Source: Paradesertivirga mongoliensis (GTDB taxonomy: Bacteria; Bacteroidota; Bacteroidia; Sphingobacteriales; Sphingobacteriaceae). Taken from it: a stretch of DNA of 64,000 bases. This document shows, one piece after another, positions 53,738 through 62,872 of this stretch. Location: contig NZ_JAFMZO010000004.1 in NCBI RefSeq assembly GCF_024436395.1, forward strand, positions 372,001 to 436,000. The letters run 5' to 3'. Within the stretch, counting starts at the first letter, position 1; each line of letters opens with the position of its first letter. A program made the position numbers and the translations under genes. The notes under the pieces were generated by a model, which was not told where the DNA came from, made no database searches, and worked only from the letters and a program-made list of their open reading frames with translations.

Positions 53738-54124
53738 ATGAATTACTTTTATTTGATTTATTGCAGTGTTCCGGCAAGGAGGTTAAGTGATGAGGAAGTT
53801 GAAGAGCTTTTGTTGGTGGCCCGAAGAGAAAACAAACTTCGCGACATAACCGGTATGCTGCTGTGCCTGCCAGAAATGTATGTTCAGTTAATTGAAGGCG
53901 CTGAAGCTGATATACGACAGCTATATTTAAACCTGAGCCGCGACCAGCGCCATCATACGGTAACTATCTTGAAAGAAGGCCACTTGGAACAACGCTTCTT
54001 TCCGGATTGGTCTATGGGTTATGACCAGAAAAGTGTTACGTTAACTAATGCTGAAGATTCTTTCTGTATTTCGGATGAGAAGGTATTTGCCCTGTTTGAG
54101 ATTCTGGATGAGGGTTTTGGATAA
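53738..54124 (+). CDS. BLUF-domain blue-light photoreceptor
   Basis: A 128-residue stand-alone BLUF protein binding FAD. Flavin-contact residues are present: Tyr8 in YLIYCS, Asn32 in RENKLRDITGMLL, Gln50 in YVQLIEG, plus Trp91 and Met93 in DWSMGY. RDQRHHTV is the usual RDxRH segment. It has no output domain, so it must signal through a partner protein; the divergent PAS kinase is the obvious candidate. Confidence 0.92.
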   Translation: MNYFYLIYCSVPARRLSDEEVEELLLVARRENKLRDITGMLLCLPEMYVQLIEGAEADIRQLYLNLSRDQRHHTVTILKEGHLEQRFFPDWSMGYDQKSVTLTNAEDSFCISDEKVFALFEILDEGFG

Positions 54125-54260
54125 TTTGAGGGATGTAATCGCCGGGCGATTCTTGTCTAACAATGTTTAAAATGGTACAAAAAAATAAAAAAATCAAGAT
54201 TATATAATAAATATGGGCTTTGCTCGTCTATAGAATATAACTTGTGATAAGGTTTAGGTT

Positions 54261-54299
54261 GCCCTGATACTCATGCTCTCATAGTATCAGGGCTTTTTT
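54261..54299 (+). terminator. strong rho-independent terminator
   Basis: GCCCTGATACT and AGTATCAGGGC pair perfectly over 11 bp with an 11-nt loop, followed by six T. It lies 137 bp after the BLUF gene. Confidence 0.9.
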
Positions 54300-54653
54300 G
54301 TGTCTGAAGCTCCCTTCAATATGCTGCCGACGTTCTTTCCCCGCTATGTTTTAAAGTGGTTTCGATAGCCGATGTTTTAAGCTGGCTAAGAAACTTCTCT
54401 ATGCGGCCATACTTGGATAGTATTTTACAATATCATGTAAATATCCTATAAAATAAACTTTACCCGTCTCACTAGATTTGTTAAACAACCTAACCAATTA
54501 ACAAATAACTCCTTCAATACTGATAAGCTCTAAGGGCGGCTCGTGAATCAGAATTCAACCTTGAGGTTGCGAAGGCAGAACATTGTAAGCATTAAGGTCG
54601 GAAGGCCCTTTGCTCACAGAATTTAGCTAACCATTTAACCAGTTTCGTAATCA
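54300..54653. other. gene-free stretch before the Gfo/Idh operon
   Basis: No open frame, repeat or clear TAnnTTTG promoter was found in these 354 bases, although the promoter of the operon starting at 54654 must lie here. Confidence 0.5.
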
Positions 54654-55763
54654 ATGCATGAATTTACATTAGATCTCAAGATAGCTGCTCAAATGCCTTC
54701 AAGAAAAGACTGGAGGATTGGCACTATCGGCGCGGGTGCAATTGTGAAGGGATGTCATCAGGTAGCATACCGTAACGCGGGCTTTAACTCTTTTGGAATA
54801 GCCTCTCAAAACAAGTCGAACGCAGCAGAAGTCGCAAAAGAATTTCACATCCCTAATGTTTACGATTCCTGGCAACAGTTAATTAAGGATAAGAATATAG
54901 AGATTCTGGATATTGCTGTACCACCAGACATCCAGTTGGAAATAGTACGCGAAGCCGTGAAAGAAAGCGACCATATCAAGGGGATTCTTTGTCAGAAACC
55001 ACTGGCGATGAACCTTGAAGAGGCCAATGAAATTGTTCTTTTGTGTGAACAGGCCGGCGTTAAGCTGGCCGTAAACAGCAATATGCGGTACGACCAGTCG
55101 ATACGGGCTTTAAAAACTTTACTCGACAATAATTACTTTGGTGAAATAGTCCTTGCGACCATCGATATGCGAGCCATACCTCATTGGCAGGAATTTCTTA
55201 AAAAGTATGATCGCCTTGAAATGTTAAACATGGGCATTCATCATATTGATACCTTTCGTTACCTGTTCGGCGACCCGGAGAAAGTAACCGCCATAACCAG
55301 GAGCGATCCGAGAACAAAATTCTCTCACATCGACGGAATCAGCCAGTATACTTTTCAATATGCAGATGGGCTAATGGCAACCAGTCTGGACGACGTATGG
55401 GCATGGCAGGGAGAAGGTACTCAAAAAGACATGTACATCAGATGGCGGGTAGAGGGATTAGAAGGAATGGCTGTGGGCGAAATCGGCTGGCCGAAATTTC
55501 CTGAAAAGGGATTAAGTACGCTGAAGTTTACCAGCCGCAAATTCCCGGAGCAGTGGATTGAACCCGGCTGGGATACGGTTTGGTTTCCCGATGCTTTTGA
55601 AGGTACGATGGCGTCTTTGCTTCGCGCCGTTGAAGAGGATACACTTCCCGAAATAAATGGCCGCGATAACCTGCACACTATGGCAACTATCGAGGCGCTG
55701 TACTTGTCTGTCAAAGAAGAGCGAACTGTAAAATTATCCGAAACATTACTAACCCTTAAATAA
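54654..55763 (+). CDS. Gfo/Idh/MocA-family NAD(P)-dependent oxidoreductase
   Basis: A 369-residue cytoplasmic dehydrogenase. RIGTIGAGAIVKGCHQVAY is the Rossmann nucleotide loop, GILCQKPLAMNLEEA contains the family EKP-type motif as QKP, and MGIHHIDTFRYLFG holds the catalytic His/Asp region. The C-terminal beta-sheet domain is complete. ATG 54654 gives 18 residues before the Rossmann fold; ATG 54693 (MPSRKDW) is an alternative. It leads a four-gene operon with two TIM-barrel enzymes and a dioxygenase. It probably oxidises a sugar or cyclitol hydroxyl to a ketone. Confidence 0.88.
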   Translation: MHEFTLDLKIAAQMPSRKDWRIGTIGAGAIVKGCHQVAYRNAGFNSFGIASQNKSNAAEVAKEFHIPNVYDSWQQLIKDKNIEILDIAVPPDIQLEIVREAVKESDHIKGILCQKPLAMNLEEANEIVLLCEQAGVKLAVNSNMRYDQSIRALKTLLDNNYFGEIVLATIDMRAIPHWQEFLKKYDRLEMLNMGIHHIDTFRYLFGDPEKVTAITRSDPRTKFSHIDGISQYTFQYADGLMATSLDDVWAWQGEGTQKDMYIRWRVEGLEGMAVGEIGWPKFPEKGLSTLKFTSRKFPEQWIEPGWDTVWFPDAFEGTMASLLRAVEEDTLPEINGRDNLHTMATIEALYLSVKEERTVKLSETLLTLK

Positions 55764-55768
55764 GCCAA

Positions 55769-56686
55769 ATGATATCAGTAGGAATTTTTAATGGATATTA
55801 TCCATATACCTTAGTAGAAACCATCAGTAAAGTAAAAAAGGATGGATTCAATTGCATTCAGCTTGATCTTAGCTTTAAAGACTTCGACCTGAACGATCCG
55901 CACACCCTGCCTCAAACGCTAACCGTAGAAAAAGCGCGTAGCATACGTAATGCTTTTCGCGATGCCAATATCGAAATTGTCGCAATCTCGGGATATACGA
56001 ATCTTATATCTCCCGATCCGGAAAAAAAGCGTAGAAACATAGAGTATGTAAAAACGCTCTTAAAGTTTGCCCGCGAGTTTGGAACGCCTTATGTTATTAG
56101 TGAAACCGGAACTTATGAGCCGAGCAGCGACTGGGTTTTTCATGAGAAGAACGCAACAGAGGAAGCTTTTCAGGAAATTAAGGCCGTACTTGAAGAACTG
56201 GCCGAGTTTGCCTACAGGCATGATGCTGTATTTCTGGTAGAAAACTACGTGAACAACGTAATTGGTAGCGTAGATCAGTTGCTACGGTTATTCAGAGAGG
56301 TAGATCATCCGGGATTAGGGCTCCTGATGGATCCAACTAACTATTTTGATGGCGCTAATATTAAGAATGTGAATGCAGAACTTTACCGGATCTTCAATGC
56401 CCTGCAAGACAAAATTAAAATTGCCCATGCCAAAGACATAAAGCAGGCCGAAAGCAATGAGGAAAAGCATGCTGCAATTGATGCGGTAGAATCTCATACT
56501 TTCCGTGGTGCTGGTGATGTCGAACTTCCGGCAGCCGGCCTCGGCGTGCTGAATTACGAATTGTATTTAAAGCTACTTTCCAAAAAGCATCCAAATATTC
56601 CGCTGATTATTGAGCATTTAGACGAAGAGGATATTCCGCGCGCTAAACGCTTCGTAGACGATACATTAAAAGCAATCGGCGCGTAG
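55769..56686 (+). CDS. AP2EC-type TIM-barrel enzyme (sugar isomerase/epimerase-like) 1
   Basis: A 305-residue TIM barrel without signal peptide. Predicted metal ligands are all present: Glu in VISETGTY, Asp in LLMDPTNYF, His in IAHAKDIK, and Glu in LIIEHLDEED. A Lys/Arg-rich stretch (DPEKKRRNIEYVK) follows the loop that would cover the active site. It starts 5 bp after the dehydrogenase stop. Isomerase, epimerase or eliminase on a keto-sugar fits the context. Confidence 0.85.
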   Translation: MISVGIFNGYYPYTLVETISKVKKDGFNCIQLDLSFKDFDLNDPHTLPQTLTVEKARSIRNAFRDANIEIVAISGYTNLISPDPEKKRRNIEYVKTLLKFAREFGTPYVISETGTYEPSSDWVFHEKNATEEAFQEIKAVLEELAEFAYRHDAVFLVENYVNNVIGSVDQLLRLFREVDHPGLGLLMDPTNYFDGANIKNVNAELYRIFNALQDKIKIAHAKDIKQAESNEEKHAAIDAVESHTFRGAGDVELPAAGLGVLNYELYLKLLSKKHPNIPLIIEHLDEEDIPRAKRFVDDTLKAIGA

Positions 56687-56792
56687 GCTTAGCGCTATAT
56701 TAAGGCGATGTGCTATTCTCTGCTGGCGGAGGTGACTAACGCATCGGGCCTCTATGATATAATATTACTCTACTATAATAAAATTTAATACC

Positions 56793-57623
56793 ATGAACGA
56801 CTTGAAACTAAGTATTGAGCAGAAAACCGCATACGACCGGGACGGATACCTTATTGTGAAGAACTTCTTGACTAAGGAAGAGGTAAGTTTACTTTATAAC
56901 CTTGCTACCGGCGATGATGTGCTGAAAGACAAAGCATTTGATTTTAATGATCAATCCGGTAAACGGACAAAGCTTACTCTTTGGTTCACACCCGGCGATG
57001 ACGCTTATGGTTTGTTAACCCGTAGCGAAGCTCTTGTTCAATCGGTACAGGATTTACTGGGCCCGGGAGAGGTTTGCCACTTCCATTCAAAATTGATGCA
57101 AAAAGAGCCGCAGGTAGGTGGCGCCTGGGAATGGCATCAGGATTATGGGTATTGGTATAAAAACGGGTTCCTGTTTCCGGATGCCATGATCAGTGCGATG
57201 CTTGCGCTTACAGAAGCGACGATACAGAATGGATGCTTACAGGTGCTGAAGGGTTCACATAAAATTGGCCGCATTGAACACAGCTTTGCAGGCGAACAGC
57301 AGGGTGCAGATATGGACTTTGTGAATGAGGCAATTGGCCGTTTCGAGCGTGTTTATGTAGAGTTAGAACCAGGAGATCTGCTGTTTTTCCACAGCAACAC
57401 CTTACATATGTCGGAAGCGAATACTTCAGATAAGCCTCGTTGGTCGATGATCTCAGCTTACAATTTAAGCTATAATAAACCTTTCCGCGAAAAGAATCTG
57501 TCGTGTATTACGCCGGTACAAACGGTTGCTAATAATGCAGTTATGTCGTCTGGCGTTAAGGGCTTATCTGCAGATCGTGACTTCCTTCAAAAAGAAGATG
57601 AGATAACCTTAAAGGTGAAGTAA
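56793..57623 (+). CDS. phytanoyl-CoA dioxygenase (PhyH)-like Fe(II)/2-oxoglutarate enzyme
   Basis: A 276-residue oxygenase. The facial triad is visible: His115-x-Asp117 in WEWHQDYG and a distal His (205, in NTLHMSEAN), with an Arg a few residues later (KPRWSM) for 2-oxoglutarate. FLTKEEVSLLYNLA near the start is the usual PhyH entry. It is in the same direction as its neighbours, 106 bp after the TIM-barrel gene and 25 bp before the next. It would hydroxylate or oxidatively cleave (for example demethylate) the operon's substrate. Substrate unknown. Confidence 0.85.
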   Translation: MNDLKLSIEQKTAYDRDGYLIVKNFLTKEEVSLLYNLATGDDVLKDKAFDFNDQSGKRTKLTLWFTPGDDAYGLLTRSEALVQSVQDLLGPGEVCHFHSKLMQKEPQVGGAWEWHQDYGYWYKNGFLFPDAMISAMLALTEATIQNGCLQVLKGSHKIGRIEHSFAGEQQGADMDFVNEAIGRFERVYVELEPGDLLFFHSNTLHMSEANTSDKPRWSMISAYNLSYNKPFREKNLSCITPVQTVANNAVMSSGVKGLSADRDFLQKEDEITLKVK

Positions 57624-57648
57624 TTATTTTCGTATTTAAATTAACGAA

Positions 57649-58476
57649 TTGAAGTTCAAGTTCTTTTGCCCCAGATGGGGAAGTGAAAATATTAGCTGGG
57701 ATCTGTTTTGCCAGAGAGTGAAAAACGAAGGGTACGACGGAGTGGAATACGGTATTCCGAACGAAGTTGAAATAAGGGAGCTGGATGAAGCCTGGCAGAG
57801 TTTTGAAAAGCATGGCTTAGACGTGATTCCCCAGCATTATGGCACTTATGACGCTGATTTTTCGCGTCACTTTGATAACTATGCTGGCTGGCTTGAAATG
57901 GTAAGGCCCTATCCGGCGCTAAAGATTGATTCTCAAACCGGAAAGGACTATTTTTCCTTTGAGCGGAATAAACGGTTGATCGAACTGGCGGCAGAGCATA
58001 CGCGTTTATCTGGGGTCGCAGTATTTCACGAGACCCATCGCAATAAATTTACTTTTGCCGCCCATATTACGTTTGAGTATCTAAGCCGGCTTCCTGATTT
58101 GCGGATTACACTCGATGCTTCGCATTGGGTAAACGTGGCCGAATCGTTTCTGGAGGATCAGCAAGAAGCAATGGATCTCGCTATTCTGCGAACAGAGCAT
58201 ATTCACGCCCGTGTTGGATATCCCGAGGGCCCGCAGGTTCCAGACCCGGCAGCGCCCGAATGGAACGAAGCGCTGCAGTTTCATTTGAACTGGTGGGATA
58301 AGGTTGTTGAACGGAAGCGGTTAGAAGGGGAGACTTTAGTAACCATAACGCCAGAGTTTGGTCCGTATCCATATATGGTGCATTTACCATATTCGCAGAA
58401 ACCTGTTTCTGATCAATGGGCGAATAACGTTTACATGATGAACCTACTGAAGGAACGGTATCAAAAATCTTATTGA
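57649..58476 (+). CDS. AP2EC-type TIM-barrel enzyme (sugar isomerase/epimerase-like) 2
   Basis: A 275-residue TIM barrel, distantly related to the one at 55769. Ligand candidates are Glu in FHETHRNK, Asp in TLDASHW, His in HIHARVG and Glu in TPEFGP. The start is TTG at 57649 (MKFKFFCPRWG); no in-frame ATG gives a complete first strand. It ends the operon, just before a bidirectional terminator. RVGYPEGPQVPDP is typical of members found beside oxidoreductases in plant-glycan loci. Confidence 0.83.
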   Translation: MKFKFFCPRWGSENISWDLFCQRVKNEGYDGVEYGIPNEVEIRELDEAWQSFEKHGLDVIPQHYGTYDADFSRHFDNYAGWLEMVRPYPALKIDSQTGKDYFSFERNKRLIELAAEHTRLSGVAVFHETHRNKFTFAAHITFEYLSRLPDLRITLDASHWVNVAESFLEDQQEAMDLAILRTEHIHARVGYPEGPQVPDPAAPEWNEALQFHLNWWDKVVERKRLEGETLVTITPEFGPYPYMVHLPYSQKPVSDQWANNVYMMNLLKERYQKSY

Positions 58477-58510
58477 CCGAGAGTTCTTTCATCTTAATTT
58501 CATCAATTAA

Positions 58511-58550
58511 AAAAAGCCGGCCAGATTTTTATCTCTGATCGGCTTTTTTA
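58511..58550. terminator. bidirectional terminator between convergent genes
   Basis: AAAAAGCCG with CGGCTTTTT, plus inner CAGA/TCTG, form a stem with A-run before and T-run after, serving both the operon at left and the lyase gene at right. Confidence 0.85.
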
Positions 58551-58578
58551 GCAGATTCTGGCAACAGAAAGATAAAAG

Positions 58579-60108
58579 TTATTTAACCTGATCTTCCGTG
58601 ATCTTTTTCACGAGGCTATTGATATACACCTCAATGTTATCATATCCGGTACTTAAATTCCTTCCGTTTGCATTAGCCACCTTTGGATCCAGTTTATTCG
58701 CGGTTTCCCAATCGTCAGGCATGCCGTCTTTGTCGGTATCATTTGGTGCTGGCAGCGATTGTAACGTCGGCCATCCGCCTACGTCTGTCTGCGAATCGAT
58801 AATACCGTTTATTGCTCCTTTTGAACCAGGGAAAGAAAACGTTTTATTTTTAACGTTATCCATAATTCTCAGATCAACCGCATCTCTTTTCAATGAAGCG
58901 CCGCCATATTCCAGCACACGTAAATAGGCAACTTCCGCGGTATGAGTGGTTACGTTATTATTGGTAGGATGCTCAGTATCACGTTTCATAGCGGCTTTGT
59001 CGGCCTCAGAAACAGTTCCATAACTGCTGTGAAACTGATTATATACTCCAAGATTCCAATTATCACCGGTAACATTAGGATAGCCTGCAACGAAGTTTCC
59101 GTTTATGTAAAACTTACCCCAGATGTCGTACACTTCCGTTCCTATAGTCTTGTTTTTATCAGCAGAGAAAATCCTTCCGCCTTTCGACCCGGTGGGTGTG
59201 GCCGGCCCTGGCTTATAATAATTATTTACAAAGTTAATATTCATGGCTTCACCACCGTAAGCGCTGTTACCCGCCCAATTATAGATTACATTGTTTCTAA
59301 AATCTACCAGATCGGTAAGTGCGAAAGCCTTACCAGCTTCCTCGCCAAAGCGAGGATTCCGGCTGTCGTGATGAGCCAGTAAGTTATGATGAAAAGATGA
59401 TTTTTTACCGCCCCAGATTCCTCCATAACCATGCGCGCCTTTATCGTGAGCAGAGTTTTTTAAGCTTTCAGAGATGATTGTCCATTGAACGGTGGTGTTC
59501 TCGTTGGCGTAAAACGACAGCGTTTCGTCTACCGCCCAGCTTACAGAACAATGATCGACCATTAAACCTTTACGGAACCTGCTACCAAGGGCATCGGCTT
59601 CAACGCCTTTTTCATCTCCCATTCTGAAACGCATATATCTTATCACAACATTGTCGGCACTGATCGTTACCGGGTAGTTTTTTATACAGATACCATCTCC
59701 GGGAGCAGTCTGACCAGCGATAGTAACGTTTCCATTTTTTATATCAAGATTTGAATTCAGGGCTATAGTGCCCGAAACTTTAAAAACGATGATCCGGGCT
59801 CCGGTTTGATTAATTGCATACCGTAAGGTTCCTTCCTGTGTTCCATCAGAAATGGTGGTTACAGATATAACCCTGCCTCCGCGTCCTCCGGTTATATCTT
59901 TTGCAAACCCTTCCGCTCCTGGAAAAGCTATGGCCGTTTCATTAACGGGCGTGGGCGGTGTTGGTGGTACTGGCGGTGGTGGCGTTACCGGGGTATCAAC
60001 TACCTTTTTCTCCTCTGGCACTGGCGGAGATGTTTTTTTGCAGGAAGAAAAAGTTAATGATGTTAAAGCCAGGGCTAGTGTAAGGGTAAGTAAACGGTTC
60101 AAGTTCAT
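58579..60108 (-). CDS. pectate lyase lipoprotein, PL1-like, with Pro-rich linker
   Basis: A 509-residue lipoprotein. The lipobox is FSSC (Cys23), followed by KKTSPP and a Pro/Thr/Val linker (about 27-56) that holds the enzyme off the membrane. The catalytic beta-helix begins IAFPGAEGFAKDITGGRGG and has TIAGQTAPGDGI, VVIRYMRFRMGD, GLMVDHCSVSWAVDE and HHDSRNPRFG. The C-terminus carries DTDKDGMPDDWE, the calcium motif of the other two lyases. It is transcribed alone and is surface-anchored, unlike the two soluble lyases at 1996 and 6326. It may do the first attack on pectin. Confidence 0.92.
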   Translation of the reverse strand: MNLNRLLTLTLALALTSLTFSSCKKTSPPVPEEKKVVDTPVTPPPPVPPTPPTPVNETAIAFPGAEGFAKDITGGRGGRVISVTTISDGTQEGTLRYAINQTGARIIVFKVSGTIALNSNLDIKNGNVTIAGQTAPGDGICIKNYPVTISADNVVIRYMRFRMGDEKGVEADALGSRFRKGLMVDHCSVSWAVDETLSFYANENTTVQWTIISESLKNSAHDKGAHGYGGIWGGKKSSFHHNLLAHHDSRNPRFGEEAGKAFALTDLVDFRNNVIYNWAGNSAYGGEAMNINFVNNYYKPGPATPTGSKGGRIFSADKNKTIGTEVYDIWGKFYINGNFVAGYPNVTGDNWNLGVYNQFHSSYGTVSEADKAAMKRDTEHPTNNNVTTHTAEVAYLRVLEYGGASLKRDAVDLRIMDNVKNKTFSFPGSKGAINGIIDSQTDVGGWPTLQSLPAPNDTDKDGMPDDWETANKLDPKVANANGRNLSTGYDNIEVYINSLVKKITEDQVK

Positions 60109-60378
60109 AATATCAGTTTTCAGGAAGTTTAAATAGCAGGAGGAAACAATACCAACCGGGCATTCGTCGCTTCTGTATTCGATTTTAGTTAGTAGTTTAT
60201 TGGTTTACTATTGTATTCGTACTTGCAAACTTCGGTGTAAGCTGCAGGCTACGGGTTCAAAAAGCGGTACAAAAGGTTTAAATTTTGATATCCGTGTGTT
60301 GCCGGTCCAAAATTATGGTGTATAGGTTCCTTTGGTAGAAATAAAGACTGGAAAGGGGAGACGTTTCTACATTTGTAC

Positions 60379-61569
60379 TTAGGCTATTTTGTAATACTTC
60401 CTGCCGCCAAGTAAAACTATCAGTGCAAATCCGCTGCAGAGAACTAATCCGACTGTCATGGGAAGCATGGTTTTTATATCCAGCAGGCCTATAAAAATAG
60501 TAGCAACAGAGCCAAGTCCCATTTGAATGAAGCCAAGCAAGGCTGCAGCACTTCCGGCATTTTGACTAAAAGGCCGCATGGCCAATGCCGAAGCATTAGG
60601 CATCACAAATCCAATAGGCGCCAGGAAACAAAACAACATAGCAGTTACAAGCCAAAAGCCCTCAAACTGAAAAAGAGCTGCCGTGAGCAATACCACACCA
60701 AACAAGTTTTGAAAAACAAATACTCTTGTTACGATCTGTTCACTGGTGAAGCGCTTTAAAAGAAGATTGTTAATCTGTGAGGCAGTAATCAGTCCGAAGG
60801 CGATAAACGCGAACAAAAAGCCATACTGTTGTTGGCTTAAATGATAATTTCCCATAAAAATACCGGGCGAACTAGCGATATAAGTGAATAAACAGCCAAA
60901 ACTTATTGCGCTCGAAAAGGCATAAACCATAAAATATCCTTCATTTACAACCGTTTTATAGCCATTTAATACAGAACGCACATTCAGGGAATGCTCCTTG
61001 TCGGCCGCCCTGCCTTCGGGAAGAAATAGAAATACCCCTAAAAGTATCACTGAAATAAGCATCGTCAATCCAATGAAAATTGCCTGCCATCCAAACCAGG
61101 CAGTAACATACCCGCCAATGGTGGGCGCCAGCATTGGTGAGGCACTAAGAACCAGCATCAGAAAAGAGAATATTCTTGCATTCTCGCTGGCAGGAAACAG
61201 ATCGCGGACCATCGCCGTGGCTGCAACTGAGGCGGCACAGGCGCCAATAGCCTGAACAAAACGAAGGACGATCAGAACCTCAATAGAGGTAGCGAAAGAA
61301 CAACCGATGGATGTGATACAATAGAAAATAAGTCCGGCATAGAGAGGAGCCTTGCGGCCGAAACGGTCCAAAATTGGACCATAAGCCAGCTGGCCAATGG
61401 CAATTCCAACAAAGAAAGAAGATAACGAAAGGGCGACTTTGCTCACCGTAGTGTTCAGAGCCGTGGCAATCTCGGGGAAACCCGGGAGATACATATCAAT
61501 AGAGAAGGGGACAACAGCGGTTAAAAGCCCAAGAATTAATATGGTGAGGAATTTTCTCTTTTTAGTCAT
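60379..61569 (-). CDS. Bcr/CflA-type multidrug efflux MFS transporter
   Basis: A 396-residue inner-membrane exporter with 12 predicted helices. GPILDRFGRKAPLYAGL is the MFS loop 2-3 motif, VLRFVQAIGACAASVAATAMVRD the drug/H+ antiporter helix, and ASPMLAPTIGGYV the motif-C-like segment typical of Bcr/CflA members. It is downstream of the HxlR gene in the same direction (24-bp gap), so the two are cotranscribed. Substrate unknown. Confidence 0.9.
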   Translation of the reverse strand: MTKKRKFLTILILGLLTAVVPFSIDMYLPGFPEIATALNTTVSKVALSLSSFFVGIAIGQLAYGPILDRFGRKAPLYAGLIFYCITSIGCSFATSIEVLIVLRFVQAIGACAASVAATAMVRDLFPASENARIFSFLMLVLSASPMLAPTIGGYVTAWFGWQAIFIGLTMLISVILLGVFLFLPEGRAADKEHSLNVRSVLNGYKTVVNEGYFMVYAFSSAISFGCLFTYIASSPGIFMGNYHLSQQQYGFLFAFIAFGLITASQINNLLLKRFTSEQIVTRVFVFQNLFGVVLLTAALFQFEGFWLVTAMLFCFLAPIGFVMPNASALAMRPFSQNAGSAAALLGFIQMGLGSVATIFIGLLDIKTMLPMTVGLVLCSGFALIVLLGGRKYYKIA

Positions 61570-61593
61570 AAGTTATAAGAAGGATTTTGAAAA

Positions 61594-61941
61594 TTACAGA
61601 GGACGGTGAGCATCGCCCCAGTTAGATAATACCTGCAGAACAGGTTTAAGAGTCTGCCCCAGAGGGCTTAGCGAGTACTCTACTTTTGGAGGAACCTCCC
61701 GGTAAACGGTGCGTTCAACCAACCCATCCTTTTCCAGCTCGCGGAGTTGTAATACAAGAATTCGCTCAGAAATATTAGGTAATACCGCTTTAAGCTGACT
61801 GTACCTCAAGGTTCCGGACACAAGTTGCCATAAGATGGAAGGTTTCCAACGGCCGCCAATGGCCTTCAATGTATAAGCCATACCACATCCCTGGTTTATT
61901 ACAATTTCATTCTCGAGGTTGGTGGAGCTTTGTTTTCGCAT
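61594..61941 (-). CDS. HxlR-family transcriptional regulator
   Basis: A 115-residue winged-helix regulator. GCGMAYTLKAIGGRWKPSIL holds the conserved N-terminal Cys that in YodB-type members senses quinones or diamide; LRYSQLKAVLPNISERILVLQLRELEKDGLV is the HTH and wing. It reads with the MFS gene and against the SDR gene. Two overlapping palindromes directly upstream are likely its operators. Confidence 0.92.
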   Translation of the reverse strand: MRKQSSTNLENEIVINQGCGMAYTLKAIGGRWKPSILWQLVSGTLRYSQLKAVLPNISERILVLQLRELEKDGLVERTVYREVPPKVEYSLSPLGQTLKPVLQVLSNWGDAHRPL

Positions 61942-61942
61942 A

Positions 61943-61981
61943 ACTTACATTTGTGTAAGTACTTAACAAATTTATAAGTAC
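61943..61981. promoter_or_regulatory. overlapping palindromic operators of the HxlR regulator
   Basis: ACTTACA-TTTG-TGTAAGT (61943-61960) abuts the hxlR start codon, and GTACTTA-N9-TAAGTAC (61959-61981) overlaps it. The half-site (G)TAAGT/ACTTA(C) occurs four times in the divergent 89-bp region, which resembles the sites of YodB/HxlR-type proteins. Confidence 0.7.
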
Positions 61982-62030
61982 GGGCGAATTTAAGTGTTTA
62001 GCTATAGCTTCGAAGAAATTTATAAATAAA

Positions 62031-62774
62031 ATGACACAGCATCTAAACAACAAAGTTGCACTAGTAACAGGCGGGAGCCGGGGCATTGGGGCCGCAATTG
62101 TACAACAATTGGCCGAAGAAGGCGCAGTGGTTTACTTTACGTATGTAAATAGCGTGCGGGAAGCAGAACAACTTGAAGCCGATCTCAGCGCTAAAGGCTG
62201 CAGGGTAAAAGCTATCAGGGCTGATAGTTCTGTTTCTGGTGAAGTAAGCCGGGCTATTGACGACCTGATACAGAAACATCAGCGCTTCGATATCCTGGTG
62301 AACAGTGCAGGGGTTTTTATCGGTAAGCCTTTCCACGAACATACTATGGAAGAGTTTGATGAGATCTTTGCCATAAACGTCCGAGCCGTAACCGAAGCTT
62401 GTCTCGCAGCAGCTAAAAACATGAATCTGCGTGGAAGAATTATAACGATCGGAAGCGGAATGGCCGATAAAGTTCCTTTTGCCGGCGCTACGTTTTATAC
62501 CATGAGCAAAAGCGCATTGCAGGGACTTACAAAAAGTTTGGCAAGAGAACTAGGGCCTAAAGAAATCACCGTTAATTTGGTACAGCCGGGCTCGGTAAAT
62601 ACTGATATGAATCCGGAAGATTCGCCGTCAGCAGATTTTCAAAGAAGTCTTATGGCGATTCCCAAATATGGCAAAGCCAGACATATAGCAGCTATGGCCT
62701 CATATCTGGTGAGTGAGGATGCTGAGTACACTACGGGCGCAGTGTTCACGGTAGATGGAGGAGCGAACAGCTAA
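62031..62774 (+). CDS. SDR-family oxidoreductase (3-oxoacyl-ACP reductase-like)
   Basis: A 247-residue cytoplasmic NAD(P)H-dependent reductase. VTGGSRGIGAAI is the cofactor loop, NSAGV the central motif, and catalytic residues are Ser in TIGSGM and Tyr-x-x-x-Lys in FYTMSKSALQG. VDGGANS closes the fold. Divergent from the HxlR gene and its operators, so probably controlled by it. A quinone, aldehyde or other electrophile reductase is more likely than fatty-acid synthesis in this context. Confidence 0.9.
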   Translation: MTQHLNNKVALVTGGSRGIGAAIVQQLAEEGAVVYFTYVNSVREAEQLEADLSAKGCRVKAIRADSSVSGEVSRAIDDLIQKHQRFDILVNSAGVFIGKPFHEHTMEEFDEIFAINVRAVTEACLAAAKNMNLRGRIITIGSGMADKVPFAGATFYTMSKSALQGLTKSLARELGPKEITVNLVQPGSVNTDMNPEDSPSADFQRSLMAIPKYGKARHIAAMASYLVSEDAEYTTGAVFTVDGGANS

Positions 62775-62804
62775 TTGAACGAACACATTTAATTTTATAC
62801 CGAT

Positions 62805-62843
62805 ATATGAACGCCCGGGTTTGTATAGCCAGGGCGTTCATAT
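62805..62843. terminator. terminator hairpin between convergent genes
   Basis: ATATGAACGCCC and GGGCGTTCATAT pair perfectly (12 bp), with a 15-nt loop, between the SDR gene and the PH-domain gene. Confidence 0.7.
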
Positions 62844-62872
62844 CTTTATTCTGGATTTTGGAAACGGCCTCA

